A DNA stretch of 13,508 nucleotides from Lachnospiraceae bacterium. Lineage in GTDB: Bacteria > Bacillota > Clostridia > Lachnospirales > Lachnospiraceae. The stretch spans positions 1-13,508 of the forward strand of contig JAFRCB010000350.1 of NCBI GenBank assembly GCA_017404585.1, written 5' to 3'. Both the position numbers and the translations under genes were made by a program. Shown in pieces: positions 1-6,082 of this stretch (positions are counted from its first letter, which is position 1; each line of letters opens with the position of its first letter). The notes beneath the pieces are model-generated. The model was not told the DNA's origin. It was given only the letters and a program-made list of their open reading frames with translations, and ran no database searches.

Positions 1-1
1 T

Positions 2-628
2 GTCTATGTTGAACTGGTCAGGAAAATATATCCGGACAAGGAGTATTTCACGACACCGATGACTAAGGAAATCGACCGTTGCCGTCTGGCTCTCACGCAT
101 GCGGCAAATGGCAGGACATGCGCGATGGTCTGCAGCGGCGACGCGGGTGTCTACGGCATGGCTGGACCGATCCTGCAGCTGCTGCCGGAATATCCGGATG
201 TCGAGGTCGTCGTTGTGCCGGGACTCACAGCTGCAAACTCCGGAGCGGCAGTTCTAGGTGCTCCGCTCACGAACGACTACTGTGTCATCTCGCTGTCTGA
301 CGCGCTGACTCCATGGCCGGTCATTGAGAAGAGGCTTCATGCCGCAGCCATGGGAGATTTTGTGACAGTCCTCTATAACCCGTCGTCCAGGAGACGGGCG
401 GATTACCTTGGCAGAGCCTGCGATATTCTGCTTGAATCCCGCAGTGCAGACACGGTCTGCGGCTGGGTCCGCAATATCGGCAGGGAGGGGCAGGAACACA
501 AAATCATGACGCTGGGGCAGTTGAAATATGAACAGGTCGATATGTTTACGACCGTGTTCATAGGCAACAGCGATACTATATACACGGACGGGTACATGGT
601 GACCGGCCGCGGGTATACAAAATTGTAG
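2..628 (+). CDS. cobJ: Precorrin-3B / cobalt-precorrin-3 C17-methyltransferase (CobJ/CbiH), 5'-truncated by the window edge
   Basis: A SAM-dependent enzyme of the corrin ring pathway that methylates C17 and drives ring contraction in B12 synthesis; cytoplasmic. The frame is open from base 2. An ATG at 59 exists, but 19 codons upstream of it (starting VYVELVRKIYPDKEY) read like the normal family N-terminal part, so the gene starts outside the window and roughly the first 30 residues are missing. Visible family motifs, numbered from the internal Met, are SGDAGVYGMAG (about 26-36), VVPGLTAANSGAAVLGAPLTND (positions about 52-73, the SAM-site region) and VLYNPSSRRRADYL (about 104-117). The stop at 626-628 lies 16 nt before cobK, so the two genes are in one operon, as in anaerobic cbi clusters. 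Family assignment is secure; whether the substrate carries cobalt cannot be read from this fragment, though the setting favours the anaerobic (cbi) route. Confidence 0.93.
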   Translation, partial: VYVELVRKIYPDKEYFTTPMTKEIDRCRLALTHAANGRTCAMVCSGDAGVYGMAGPILQLLPEYPDVEVVVVPGLTAANSGAAVLGAPLTNDYCVISLSDALTPWPVIEKRLHAAAMGDFVTVLYNPSSRRRADYLGRACDILLESRSADTVCGWVRNIGREGQEHKIMTLGQLKYEQVDMFTTVFIGNSDTIYTDGYMVTGRGYTKL

Positions 629-644
629 ATCGAAAGAATGATTC

Positions 645-1544
645 ATGAAAATACTGATTTTTGGCGGGACGACCGAAGGCCGCATGCTCGCGCAGGCCAT
701 CTCAGAACTTCATAAAGACAGGCACAGCGTGACTGTGAGCGTTGCGACGAGCGTCGGTGCGCATGAACTGGCTGGTATTAACGGCGTAAAGGTCATTGTA
801 GGAAGGCTGGACGAGGAGGAAATGGTCCGGCTTTTTTCGGAAAAAGGATCAGACAGGGGCTGTGAAGACCGGGCAGATATGCATTTGCCGTATGACCTTG
901 TCGTGGATGCGACCCATCCTTATGCCGTGGAGGTGTCCGCCAACATTCGCTCTGCCGCGGCAAGGACCGGCGTACACTGCGTGCGGCTTTTGAGGACAGA
1001 CGATGACGGAGAAATCAGGGGCACGACATTCCAAGACTCTGATATGCACAGTACTGTAGAGAAGAAGACTCGGGAACAGAAAATCGCAGGGCGGGAAGAA
1101 CGGGGATTGAAAGCAGACCGGACAGACTGCGATGCTGTCTATGTAGACTCAGCATCTTCTGCCGCTGCATACCTGGCGGAGACAGAGGGACGGATACTTC
1201 TGACAACGGGGTCGAAGGAACTGGGCACTTTTCGTGAGATCCCGACAGACCGGCTCTATGTCCGCGTGCTGCCGACGGCGGCTGGTATTGCGGCCTGCGA
1301 GCAGGCCGGTATCCCTTACCGCAATGTAATCGCGATGGTCGGACCGTTTTCGCGCGAGATGAACGCCGCGACGATACGCCAGTATCAGATCGCGTGGATG
1401 GTCACAAAGGACAGCGGCAAGGCCGGAGGGTTTGATGAGAAAATGGAAGCCTGCCGGGAGACGGGGGCACGCCCTGTGGTGATTGCCAGACCGAGTGAGA
1501 GCGGGATTACAATGAAAGAAGTATTAGCGCTTATAGAAAAGTAG
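645..1544 (+). CDS. cobK: Precorrin-6A / cobalt-precorrin-6A reductase (CobK/CbiJ)
   Basis: An NAD(P)H-dependent reductase that reduces the macrocycle of (cobalt-)precorrin-6A in cobalamin synthesis. Family signatures are all present: GGTTEGR at residues 7-13 (nucleotide-binding loop), DATHPYA at 88-94, TTGSKELGTF at 187-196, MVGPFSREMN at 231-240 and TKDSGKAGG at 254-262. The protein is 299 aa, longer than the roughly 250 aa usual for the family. The extra length is two hydrophilic insertions, about residues 66-80 and 119-163, the second rich in Lys, Arg, Glu and Asp and lying between the two halves of the fold. It follows cobJ by 16 nt, with only a weak purine-rich stretch before the ATG, so translation is probably coupled. 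It seems to be the last gene of the operon; no clear T-tailed hairpin follows, only a 5-bp dyad (CGACT-AC-AGTCG) at about 1559-1570. Confidence 0.93.
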   Translation: MKILIFGGTTEGRMLAQAISELHKDRHSVTVSVATSVGAHELAGINGVKVIVGRLDEEEMVRLFSEKGSDRGCEDRADMHLPYDLVVDATHPYAVEVSANIRSAAARTGVHCVRLLRTDDDGEIRGTTFQDSDMHSTVEKKTREQKIAGREERGLKADRTDCDAVYVDSASSAAAYLAETEGRILLTTGSKELGTFREIPTDRLYVRVLPTAAGIAACEQAGIPYRNVIAMVGPFSREMNAATIRQYQIAWMVTKDSGKAGGFDEKMEACRETGARPVVIARPSESGITMKEVLALIEK

Positions 1545-1697
1545 TCTTCGCATTCTCGCGACTACAGTCGTGTGAGGCTCCGCCGGCAGATAATTAACAG
1601 CATTGTTGACAGAACAACCGGGTTCAAGTCTTGCTTATGACCCTATAGTGACAGATGCGGACTATTTCGTACAGAGATATAAACGGAGGAGACAATT

Positions 1698-2336
1698 ATG
1701 GGTAAAAGGATTATTGCTGTCAATGCCGGACCCAGGATGGGCTGGAACACGGAAACTCTGATTTCCGAGGCGTCAAAAGGAGCGGAATCTATGGGTGCGG
1801 AGGTAGAACGTTTTGATTTGTTCCGCCTTGAAAAAAAGTATACCGGCTGTATTTCCTGCTTCGGGTGCAAGAAGGAGAAGTTCAAGGGACATTGTATCTG
1901 CAGAGACGGACTTACCCCTGTGTTGGACGCAATCCGGGAAGCGGACGGTCTGATCATCGGGTCTCCGAACTATCTCGGAGAACTGACGGCGTCCTTCCGC
2001 GCGCTCTATGAACGGCTGATTTTTCAGAATCTGACTTACAATCGTGAAACGCCGAGCTGTAATGAGCGGGAGATTCCCGTGCTGCTCATTATGACCAGTA
2101 ACGCGCCGGATTTCATGTATCGGAGTCTGCTGCGGAATTATAAGCAATCGTTGAGCCGTTTCGTGGGACCGACAGAACTTTTTGTCAGCGGCGATACTCT
2201 TCAGCTAAAGGATTACAGTAAGACTGACTGGCAGTGGACGATGTTCAATCCTGAGGCAAAGCAGAAGAGACATGATAAGGTATTCCCGCAGGAGTGCAGG
2301 AAAGTATATGAAAAGGGTGCCGCCCTTGTCCGATAA
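1698..2336 (+). CDS. Flavodoxin-fold NAD(P)H-dependent oxidoreductase, iron-sulfur-flavoprotein-like
   Basis: 212 aa of the NADPH-dependent FMN reductase / iron-sulfur flavoprotein superfamily. The N-terminus (KRIIAVNAGPRMGWNTETL, residues 3-21) is the FMN phosphate-binding loop region after the first beta strand. A cysteine cluster follows at C51, C54, C57, C66 and C68 (CISCFGC, then CIC), placed where iron-sulfur flavoproteins carry their cluster ligands. DGLIIGSPNYLGELTASFRALYERL (residues about 83-107) is the usual second flavin-contacting segment. The predicted role is a cytoplasmic electron-transfer or quinone/flavin reductase; the substrate is unknown. The start is set by GGAGGAG a few nt upstream (about 1684-1690). 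The gene stands alone, with 153 nt before it containing only a poor promoter candidate (TATAGT at 1644-1649 without a good -35), and the next gene has its own promoter. Whether the cysteines bind a cluster or zinc is not decidable from sequence. Confidence 0.82.
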   Translation: MGKRIIAVNAGPRMGWNTETLISEASKGAESMGAEVERFDLFRLEKKYTGCISCFGCKKEKFKGHCICRDGLTPVLDAIREADGLIIGSPNYLGELTASFRALYERLIFQNLTYNRETPSCNEREIPVLLIMTSNAPDFMYRSLLRNYKQSLSRFVGPTELFVSGDTLQLKDYSKTDWQWTMFNPEAKQKRHDKVFPQECRKVYEKGAALVR

Positions 2337-2338
2337 AA

Positions 2339-2366
2339 GGCAGCCGAAAAGTTCAGACAGGCTGCC
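2339..2366 (+). terminator. Possible weak terminator hairpin after the flavoprotein gene
   Basis: A 7-bp perfect inverted repeat, GGCAGCC / GGCTGCC (2339-2345 and 2360-2366), with a 14-nt loop begins 2 nt after the stop codon. No proper T-run follows (next bases are ACTGGAATTTAATC), so intrinsic termination would be inefficient; it may only be a 3' stabilising stem. Confidence 0.35.
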
Positions 2367-2462
2367 ACTGGAATTTAATCAGCAGCAAACATCATCTTCA
2401 TCGAAAAACGCAGGTCCTACCGACAGTCTGGAGGGAGAGATGCGGAAAATGATGATATTTGC

Positions 2463-2491
2463 TTGACAGGAAATGAAAAAGCAGGTATATT
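2463..2491 (+). promoter_or_regulatory. Sigma-A promoter of the DUF2325 / chimera unit
   Basis: TTGACA (2463-2468), a 17-nt spacer, then TATATT (2486-2491): a perfect -35, ideal spacing and a 5/6 -10. Transcription should start near 2498, leaving a leader of about 84 nt that contains three separate inverted repeats. This is among the best promoters in the window, and a promoter this strong with a palindrome downstream suggests a repressed, inducible unit. Confidence 0.8.
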
Positions 2492-2529
2492 GTTAGTGAC
2501 AACAAACCGGCGCGCGGGCTGTGCGCCGG
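2490..2529 (+). promoter_or_regulatory. Two dyads at the transcription start: TTGTT-N6-AACAA and a GC-rich 7-bp hairpin
   Basis: TTGTT (2490-2494) and AACAA (2501-2505) form a dyad overlapping the -10 edge and the likely start site. It is followed at once by CCGGCGC (2507-2513) / GCGCCGG (2523-2529), a 7-bp perfect GC stem with a 9-nt loop. The first could be an operator. The second would be a stable structure at the 5' end of the leader RNA, possibly for mRNA stability. No T-run follows, so it is not a terminator. Confidence 0.45.
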
Positions 2530-2543
2530 CAATTATAAACATG

Positions 2544-2565
2544 TCGGTTAGGTATAGCTAACCGA
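2544..2565 (+). promoter_or_regulatory. Metal-repressor-type palindrome in the leader, just before the DUF2325 ribosome site
   Basis: TCGGTTAG-GTATAG-CTAACCGA is a perfect 8-bp inverted repeat with 6-nt centre. Aligned on its centre with the palindrome at 3551-3572 it shares GTTAGG-N-A-N-A-(G/C)-CTAACC, 14 of 17 core positions. Half-sites of the TTAGG/CCTAA kind are typical of DtxR, IdeR and MntR family repressors, although the exact spacing here differs from the classic DtxR consensus. The site lies about 45-65 nt downstream of the predicted start point and 5 nt before the AGGAGG, so it could act as a repressor roadblock or as an RNA hairpin near the ribosome site. Confidence 0.6.
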
Positions 2566-2581
2566 GAGCAGGAGGTAATTC

Positions 2582-2872
2582 ATGAGCGTAGTGATTCTTG
2601 GCGGGAATGAGTGCATGGAGAGACAATATACAAATGCATGTCGGAAATACGGATGCAAGGCCAAGGTATTCTGCAAGCCCTGCGCGGATATGAGCAGCAG
2701 GATAGGATCACCGGATCTCCTCATTGTGTTCACACATACAATTTCCCACAAAATGCTTAAGTGTGCACTGACCGGAATTCGCGGGAACACGAAGATCGTA
2801 CGGTCGCATACCAGTTCTATGAAGTCTCTCAAGGATATTTTAAGCGAACACGCATGCGGCGCGGCTGTGTAA
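2582..2872 (+). CDS. DUF2325 family protein
   Basis: A 96-aa protein matching the DUF2325 pattern: SVVILGGNECMERQY at the N-terminus (GGN loop, residues 7-9), KYGCKAKVFC (22-31), IGSPDLLIVFTHTISHKM (positions about 41-58, with the conserved SHKM) and a C-terminal IVRSHTSSMKSLKDIL. It looks like a small Rossmann-type domain. It carries six cysteines (C11, C20, C25, C31, C34, C62) plus one near the C-terminus, suggestive of metal or redox chemistry, but no biochemical function is established for the family to my knowledge. Start confirmed by AGGAGG at about 2570-2575, 6 nt before the ATG. It is the first gene after the 2463 promoter and is followed 57 nt later by the chimeric gene, so both are likely on one transcript. 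Family members often sit near ferrous-iron genes in Firmicutes, in line with the operators here. Confidence 0.85.
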   Translation: MSVVILGGNECMERQYTNACRKYGCKAKVFCKPCADMSSRIGSPDLLIVFTHTISHKMLKCALTGIRGNTKIVRSHTSSMKSLKDILSEHACGAAV

Positions 2873-2929
2873 AGATGTGAAATCATTTTGCGGATGCAGA
2901 AAATGAATCATATGGGGAGGTTTTAACGG

Positions 2930-3415
2930 ATGCCGGAACGATTATTGATCGATCATTGTTCACCGACGCTGGCAGGCCTGAAAACAGGAAATATGTTTCC
3001 GGTAAATGTAGGACCCGGGCAGGACATCTGCGACGAGCTGAGACAACTGAACAGGCTGCTTCGGGAGAAAGGGATCCGCGTTGTGATGCTCCGGAGGAAT
3101 GGTAAAAAGGCTTTGGTGTATCTGTACAGACCGGATTATCTGGACAGGGATCTCCGATGTCCGGCTATGGGTGACGAGGTCCTTGAAGAGAGCGAATTCG
3201 ATCCGATGTTCACGGATGTGGAGCCGGCTCTTGCAGGCAAAAAGATTGCTCTGTTCGGCTCTTACGGATGGGGTGACGGACAGTGGATGCGCGACTGGGA
3301 AGACCGCTGCCGGGAAGCCGGAGCGGAACTTGCGGCGGACAGTGTAATTGCCAATGAAGCCCCCGGAGATGAGGAAACAGAACTGTGCAAGGGTCTCGGC
3401 GCTGCGCTGGCCTGA
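2930..3415 (+). CDS. Chimeric protein: N-terminal half of DUF3793 joined to the C-terminal half of a flavodoxin
   Basis: Residues 1 to about 75 match the start of DUF3793 proteins (IDHCSPTLAGLKTGNMFPV at 7-25; LNRLLREKGIRVVMLRRNGK at 40-59; ALVYLYRPDYLDRDL at 61-75). Residues about 77 to 161 match the second half of a Clostridium-type flavodoxin: CPAMGDEVLEESEFDPMF, then GKKIALFGSYGWGDGQWMRDW (positions about 103-123), and the expected C-terminal end. Compared with C. beijerinckii flavodoxin it lacks about the first 52 residues, including the FMN phosphate-binding SGTGNT loop. Compared with DUF3793 it lacks roughly the last 110 residues. The junction is at about 3143-3163 and stays in frame. 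GGGGAGG at 2914-2920 supports the start. The simplest reading is an in-frame deletion that fused two adjacent genes, or an assembly collapse. Normal FMN binding looks unlikely. Transcribed with DUF2325. Confidence 0.85.
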   Translation: MPERLLIDHCSPTLAGLKTGNMFPVNVGPGQDICDELRQLNRLLREKGIRVVMLRRNGKKALVYLYRPDYLDRDLRCPAMGDEVLEESEFDPMFTDVEPALAGKKIALFGSYGWGDGQWMRDWEDRCREAGAELAADSVIANEAPGDEETELCKGLGAALA

Positions 3416-3476
3416 TAGAACTTGTTGCGGCCAATCAACCGGAAAATGATTAGCTTATAAAAACCAGATTACGAAA

Positions 3477-3511
3477 AAGCGAGACTGTAAAGCGTAAACC
3501 CCGTTTCGCTT
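3477..3511. repeat. Imperfect inverted repeat between the two iron-linked units
   Basis: AAGCGAGAC (3477-3485) can pair with GTTTCGCTT (3503-3511) through 9 bp including one G-U pair, with a 17-nt loop. On the plus strand only TAAAGCTTGATTT follows, a poor T-run. On the minus strand a TTTTTCG tail follows, but no minus-strand gene ends here. It may be a weak terminator for the chimeric gene; otherwise no function is visible. The rest of 3416-3516 shows nothing I can interpret. Confidence 0.3.
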
Positions 3512-3516
3512 AAAGC

Positions 3517-3544
3517 TTGATTTATTCGAAAAAAGGAATATAAT
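3517..3544 (+). promoter_or_regulatory. Sigma-A promoter of the membrane protein / P-type ATPase / methyltransferase operon
   Basis: TTGATT (3517-3522), 16-nt spacer, then a perfect TATAAT (3539-3544). Transcription would begin near 3551, exactly where the GTTAGG palindrome begins, so a bound repressor would cover the start site. The -10 box also overlaps the left arm of the longer hairpin at 3542-3581. Confidence 0.75.
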
Positions 3545-3586
3545 AAGACATTAGTTAGGAAAACCTAACCTGTGTCTTATTTTTTT
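3542..3586 (+). promoter_or_regulatory. Metal-repressor-type operator that also forms a T-tailed terminator hairpin
   Basis: Core GTTAGG-AAAA-CCTAAC (3554-3569) lies at the predicted start site and matches the leader palindrome at 2544-2565. It is nested in a longer inverted repeat, AATAAGACA (3542-3550) / TGTCTTATT (3573-3581), separated from the core by a 3x3 internal mismatch. The run of seven T at 3580-3586 makes the whole 40-nt stem a Rho-independent terminator for RNA arriving from the upstream chimeric gene. RNA starting at the local promoter would contain only the inner 6-bp core. A further half-site GGTTAG occurs at 3594-3599. The regulator itself is not in the window; DtxR/IdeR/MntR family is my inference from the half-sites. 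Confidence 0.65.
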
Positions 3587-3635
3587 GCATCATGGTTAGC
3601 TAGAACAAATACAGCGTGATAAGGAGGAGCTTTAT

Positions 3636-3932
3636 ATGTCTATCGGAGGAAGAGTTGCATGGTTTATCGGCGGAGCGCTTTTTGGATCTGCGGGTCTGCG
3701 GGTCCTGTCCGGCAGGGATGCCAGAAAGGTCTATACTCATGCCACAGCGGCGACGCTCCGCTGTAAGGATGAGGTGATGAAGCACGTGGAACTCGTCCAG
3801 GAGGGCTGCTCGGATATTTTTGAAGATGCAAAGCAGATCAACGAGAAGCGCAGAAAAGAAGAGGCAGAATACATCGGAGATTTCGCGAAGACGGATGAAA
3901 CCGAATTTGCAGAAGAGAGCAGCGAGAAATGA
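3636..3932 (+). CDS. DUF6110-like small glycine-zipper membrane protein (candidate FezA-type ferrosome protein)
   Basis: 98 aa. Residues about 4-25 form one membrane segment with a glycine-zipper pattern (GGRVAWFIGGALFGSAGLRVL; small residues at 12, 13, 17, 20). A charged, mostly helical cytoplasmic tail follows, very rich in Glu and Lys after residue 65, ending in an acidic stretch. This matches the DUF6110 type of short protein that I recall next to P1B ATPases in Firmicutes. An excellent AAGGAGG at 3621-3627 with 8-nt spacing fixes the start. Its stop overlaps the ATPase start as ATGA, so the two are translationally coupled. In ferrosome systems a small membrane protein (FezA) works with a P1B-6 ATPase (FezB) to build iron-phosphate organelles; the gene pairing, size and iron-type operator here fit that. 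The specific identity is inference. Confidence 0.75.
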   Translation: MSIGGRVAWFIGGALFGSAGLRVLSGRDARKVYTHATAATLRCKDEVMKHVELVQEGCSDIFEDAKQINEKRRKEEAEYIGDFAKTDETEFAEESSEK

Positions 3933-6082
3933 GATTTCGAATCTTGCATGACATTCCCGGCAGGATGCGTCTTCGGGCGGATGTTCGCTCGATGAGCACA
4001 GAGCAGGCGGACGTTCTTGAGGCGTGGATCAAAACATTGCCGGGAGTTGACCGGGTAACGGTTCATGAACGGACGCGCAGCGTAACGGTGGTTTATCATG
4101 GGGAACGCAGGAAACTTTGCGGGTCACTTGCCTCTTTTACTTATGAGAGCGCGGAAAAGTCGCTGGGACCGCAGCCGTCCGGCAGCCGGTTAATGAACCG
4201 GGAGTACAAGGAAAAGTTGGTCTTCCTTGTTATCAGACACTTCGCAAGGCGTTTCCTGCTGCCAAATCCACTTCGGCGCGTGCTTTCAATCTGCAGGACA
4301 TGTCCGAGAATAATAAAAGGCGTAAAAGCTGCTGCGGCAGGGCATCTGACGGTGGAGGTACTTGACGGCATCGCCATCGGAACGTCGCTTGTCACGGGAG
4401 ACTATACAACTGCCGGATCGGTCAATTTTCTGCTGAGAGTAGGCGAAATACTTGACGAATGGACACACAAGAAGTCTGTAGATGATCTGGCAAGAAGCAT
4501 GTCTCTGCAGGTGGATCAGGTATGGAAACTCGGAGACGACGAGACTCCGGAGATAACCCCGCTTGGCAGCATTGCTCCGGGAGACCGGATCGTCGTTCAT
4601 ACGGGACACGTCCTGCCGCTTGACGGAATTCTTGAGCGCGGGGATGTCATGCTGAACCAGGCATCGCTGACCGGAGAGAGTGTACCTGTCGCGAAGCATC
4701 CGGGATCGGCGGTGTATGCGGGTTCTGTTCTCGAGGAAGGCAGCTGTGTACTTCGCGTTACGCATGCGACCGGGGAGAACCGGTACGACCGGATCGTTCG
4801 TATGATAGAAGAGTCGGAACGTCTTAAGTCAGGGGTGGAGAACAGAGCGGGCCATCTGGCTGACAGCCTTGTTCCGTGGTGCCTCGGAGGCAGTATTCTC
4901 ACTTATCTTCTGACGCGGAACACCACCAGGGCGGTGTCTGTTCTCATGGTGGACTTTTCCTGCGCGCTGAAGCTTTCCATGCCGCTGAGCGTTCTTTCAG
5001 CCATGCGTGAGGCAGGCGGCCACCATATCACTGTAAAAGGCGGACGCTTCATGGAGAAGATCAGCGAGGCGGATACCGTGATCTTCGACAAGACCGGTAC
5101 ACTCACGAAAGCATGTCCTACTGTTGCAGAGGTGGTGCCTTTTAACGGGGAAGACGCGCGTGAGATGCTTCGCATGGCAGCATGCCTGGAAGAACATTTT
5201 CCGCATTCTGTAGCAAATGCGGTCGTAAAGGCAGCCAAAGAGCAGGGACTTTCCCATCGCGAGATGCACAGTGAAGTAGAGTATGTTGTCGCCCATGGAA
5301 TTGCGACAAGGATTAACGGAAGACGGGCTATCATAGGCAGTTCTCATTTTGTTTTTGAAGATGAAGGTGTGAGAATCCGTCCGGAAGATCGGGAGAGATT
5401 CCACTCTCTGCCGGAATCCGTTTCCTGGCTTTATTTCGGGATCGGAGGTGTTCTCTGCGCGGCGATCGGTATTTCAGATCCGCTGAGACCGGAAGCACGG
5501 AACATCATGGAAGCCCTTCGGCGGGAAGGAATCGTTAAGACGGTCATGCTGACGGGGGACAACAGGAGAGTCGCCGGCGCTATTTCTGCAGATCTTGCTC
5601 TTGATGACTACAGAGCGGAGGTCCTTCCGGAAGACAAGGCAGCCTATATCCGCAGGGAGCATGAGGCAGGCAGAACTGTGATCATGGTCGGTGACGGGAT
5701 CAACGATACCCCGGCACTCTCGCTTTCAGATGTAGGGGTCGCTGTCGGCAGCGGGGCTGTCATTGCGAGGGAGGTTGCGGACGTCACGATAGAGACGGAA
5801 GACATACGCGAACTCGTGTGGCTGAAGCGGCTCAGTGATGCCCTGATGAGGAGAATCCACCGTAACTACCGCTTTGTCATGGGATTTAACGGTACATTGA
5901 TTGCGCTTGGAGCGCTTGGTTTGATTACACCCGCAGCCGGCGCCTTCCTTCACAACTCATCAACTATACTGCTCAGTATGAACTGCCTTACGGCGCTTTT
6001 GGAGAAAGAGAGTGGGCGACGTTCTCGCACGAGCCCACATTCGACGGCCTACAGACTGTCTTTAGAGAGGAACTACAGGTGA
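3929..6082 (+). CDS. P1B-type metal-translocating ATPase, probable FezB-like (P1B-6) iron transporter
   Basis: 717 aa. N-terminal ~60 residues form a divergent HMA-like domain without the CxxC metal site but with an arginine-rich IPGRMRLR (9-16). P-type motifs in order: TGES (248-251, actuator), FSCALKLSMP (343-352, the transmembrane metal site), DKTGT (387-391, phosphorylated Asp387), TGDN (542-545) and VGDGINDTPAL (587-597). The usual CPC/SPC of Cu, Zn or Co pumps is FSC here: only the second Cys (C345) remains. The P1B HP dipeptide region reads HFPHS (423-427), with Ser where Pro is common. Such departures point away from copper and zinc towards iron or manganese. Coupled to the upstream small membrane protein (ATGA overlap) and to the downstream methyltransferase (GTGA overlap). 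Operator and partner suggest iron loading of ferrosome-like compartments or ferrous iron efflux. P-type ATPase is certain; ferrosome role is inference. Confidence 0.9.
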   Translation: MRFRILHDIPGRMRLRADVRSMSTEQADVLEAWIKTLPGVDRVTVHERTRSVTVVYHGERRKLCGSLASFTYESAEKSLGPQPSGSRLMNREYKEKLVFLVIRHFARRFLLPNPLRRVLSICRTCPRIIKGVKAAAAGHLTVEVLDGIAIGTSLVTGDYTTAGSVNFLLRVGEILDEWTHKKSVDDLARSMSLQVDQVWKLGDDETPEITPLGSIAPGDRIVVHTGHVLPLDGILERGDVMLNQASLTGESVPVAKHPGSAVYAGSVLEEGSCVLRVTHATGENRYDRIVRMIEESERLKSGVENRAGHLADSLVPWCLGGSILTYLLTRNTTRAVSVLMVDFSCALKLSMPLSVLSAMREAGGHHITVKGGRFMEKISEADTVIFDKTGTLTKACPTVAEVVPFNGEDAREMLRMAACLEEHFPHSVANAVVKAAKEQGLSHREMHSEVEYVVAHGIATRINGRRAIIGSSHFVFEDEGVRIRPEDRERFHSLPESVSWLYFGIGGVLCAAIGISDPLRPEARNIMEALRREGIVKTVMLTGDNRRVAGAISADLALDDYRAEVLPEDKAAYIRREHEAGRTVIMVGDGINDTPALSLSDVGVAVGSGAVIAREVADVTIETEDIRELVWLKRLSDALMRRIHRNYRFVMGFNGTLIALGALGLITPAAGAFLHNSSTILLSMNCLTALLEKESGRRSRTSPHSTAYRLSLERNYR

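Noticed and set aside
254..700. A 148-codon minus-strand frame across the cobJ-cobK border
   Set aside because: Antisense to two recognised genes with no supporting start signal.
1555..1650. Riboswitch or B12-dependent element between cobK and the flavoprotein gene
   Set aside because: No B12-box-like sequence or extended pairing is visible, only a 5-bp dyad and a poor -10; cobalamin riboswitches would be expected at the operon start, outside the window.
5474..5662. Frameshift or break in the ATPase
   Set aside because: All P-type motifs follow in one frame from DKTGT to GDGINDTPAL, so the gene is intact.
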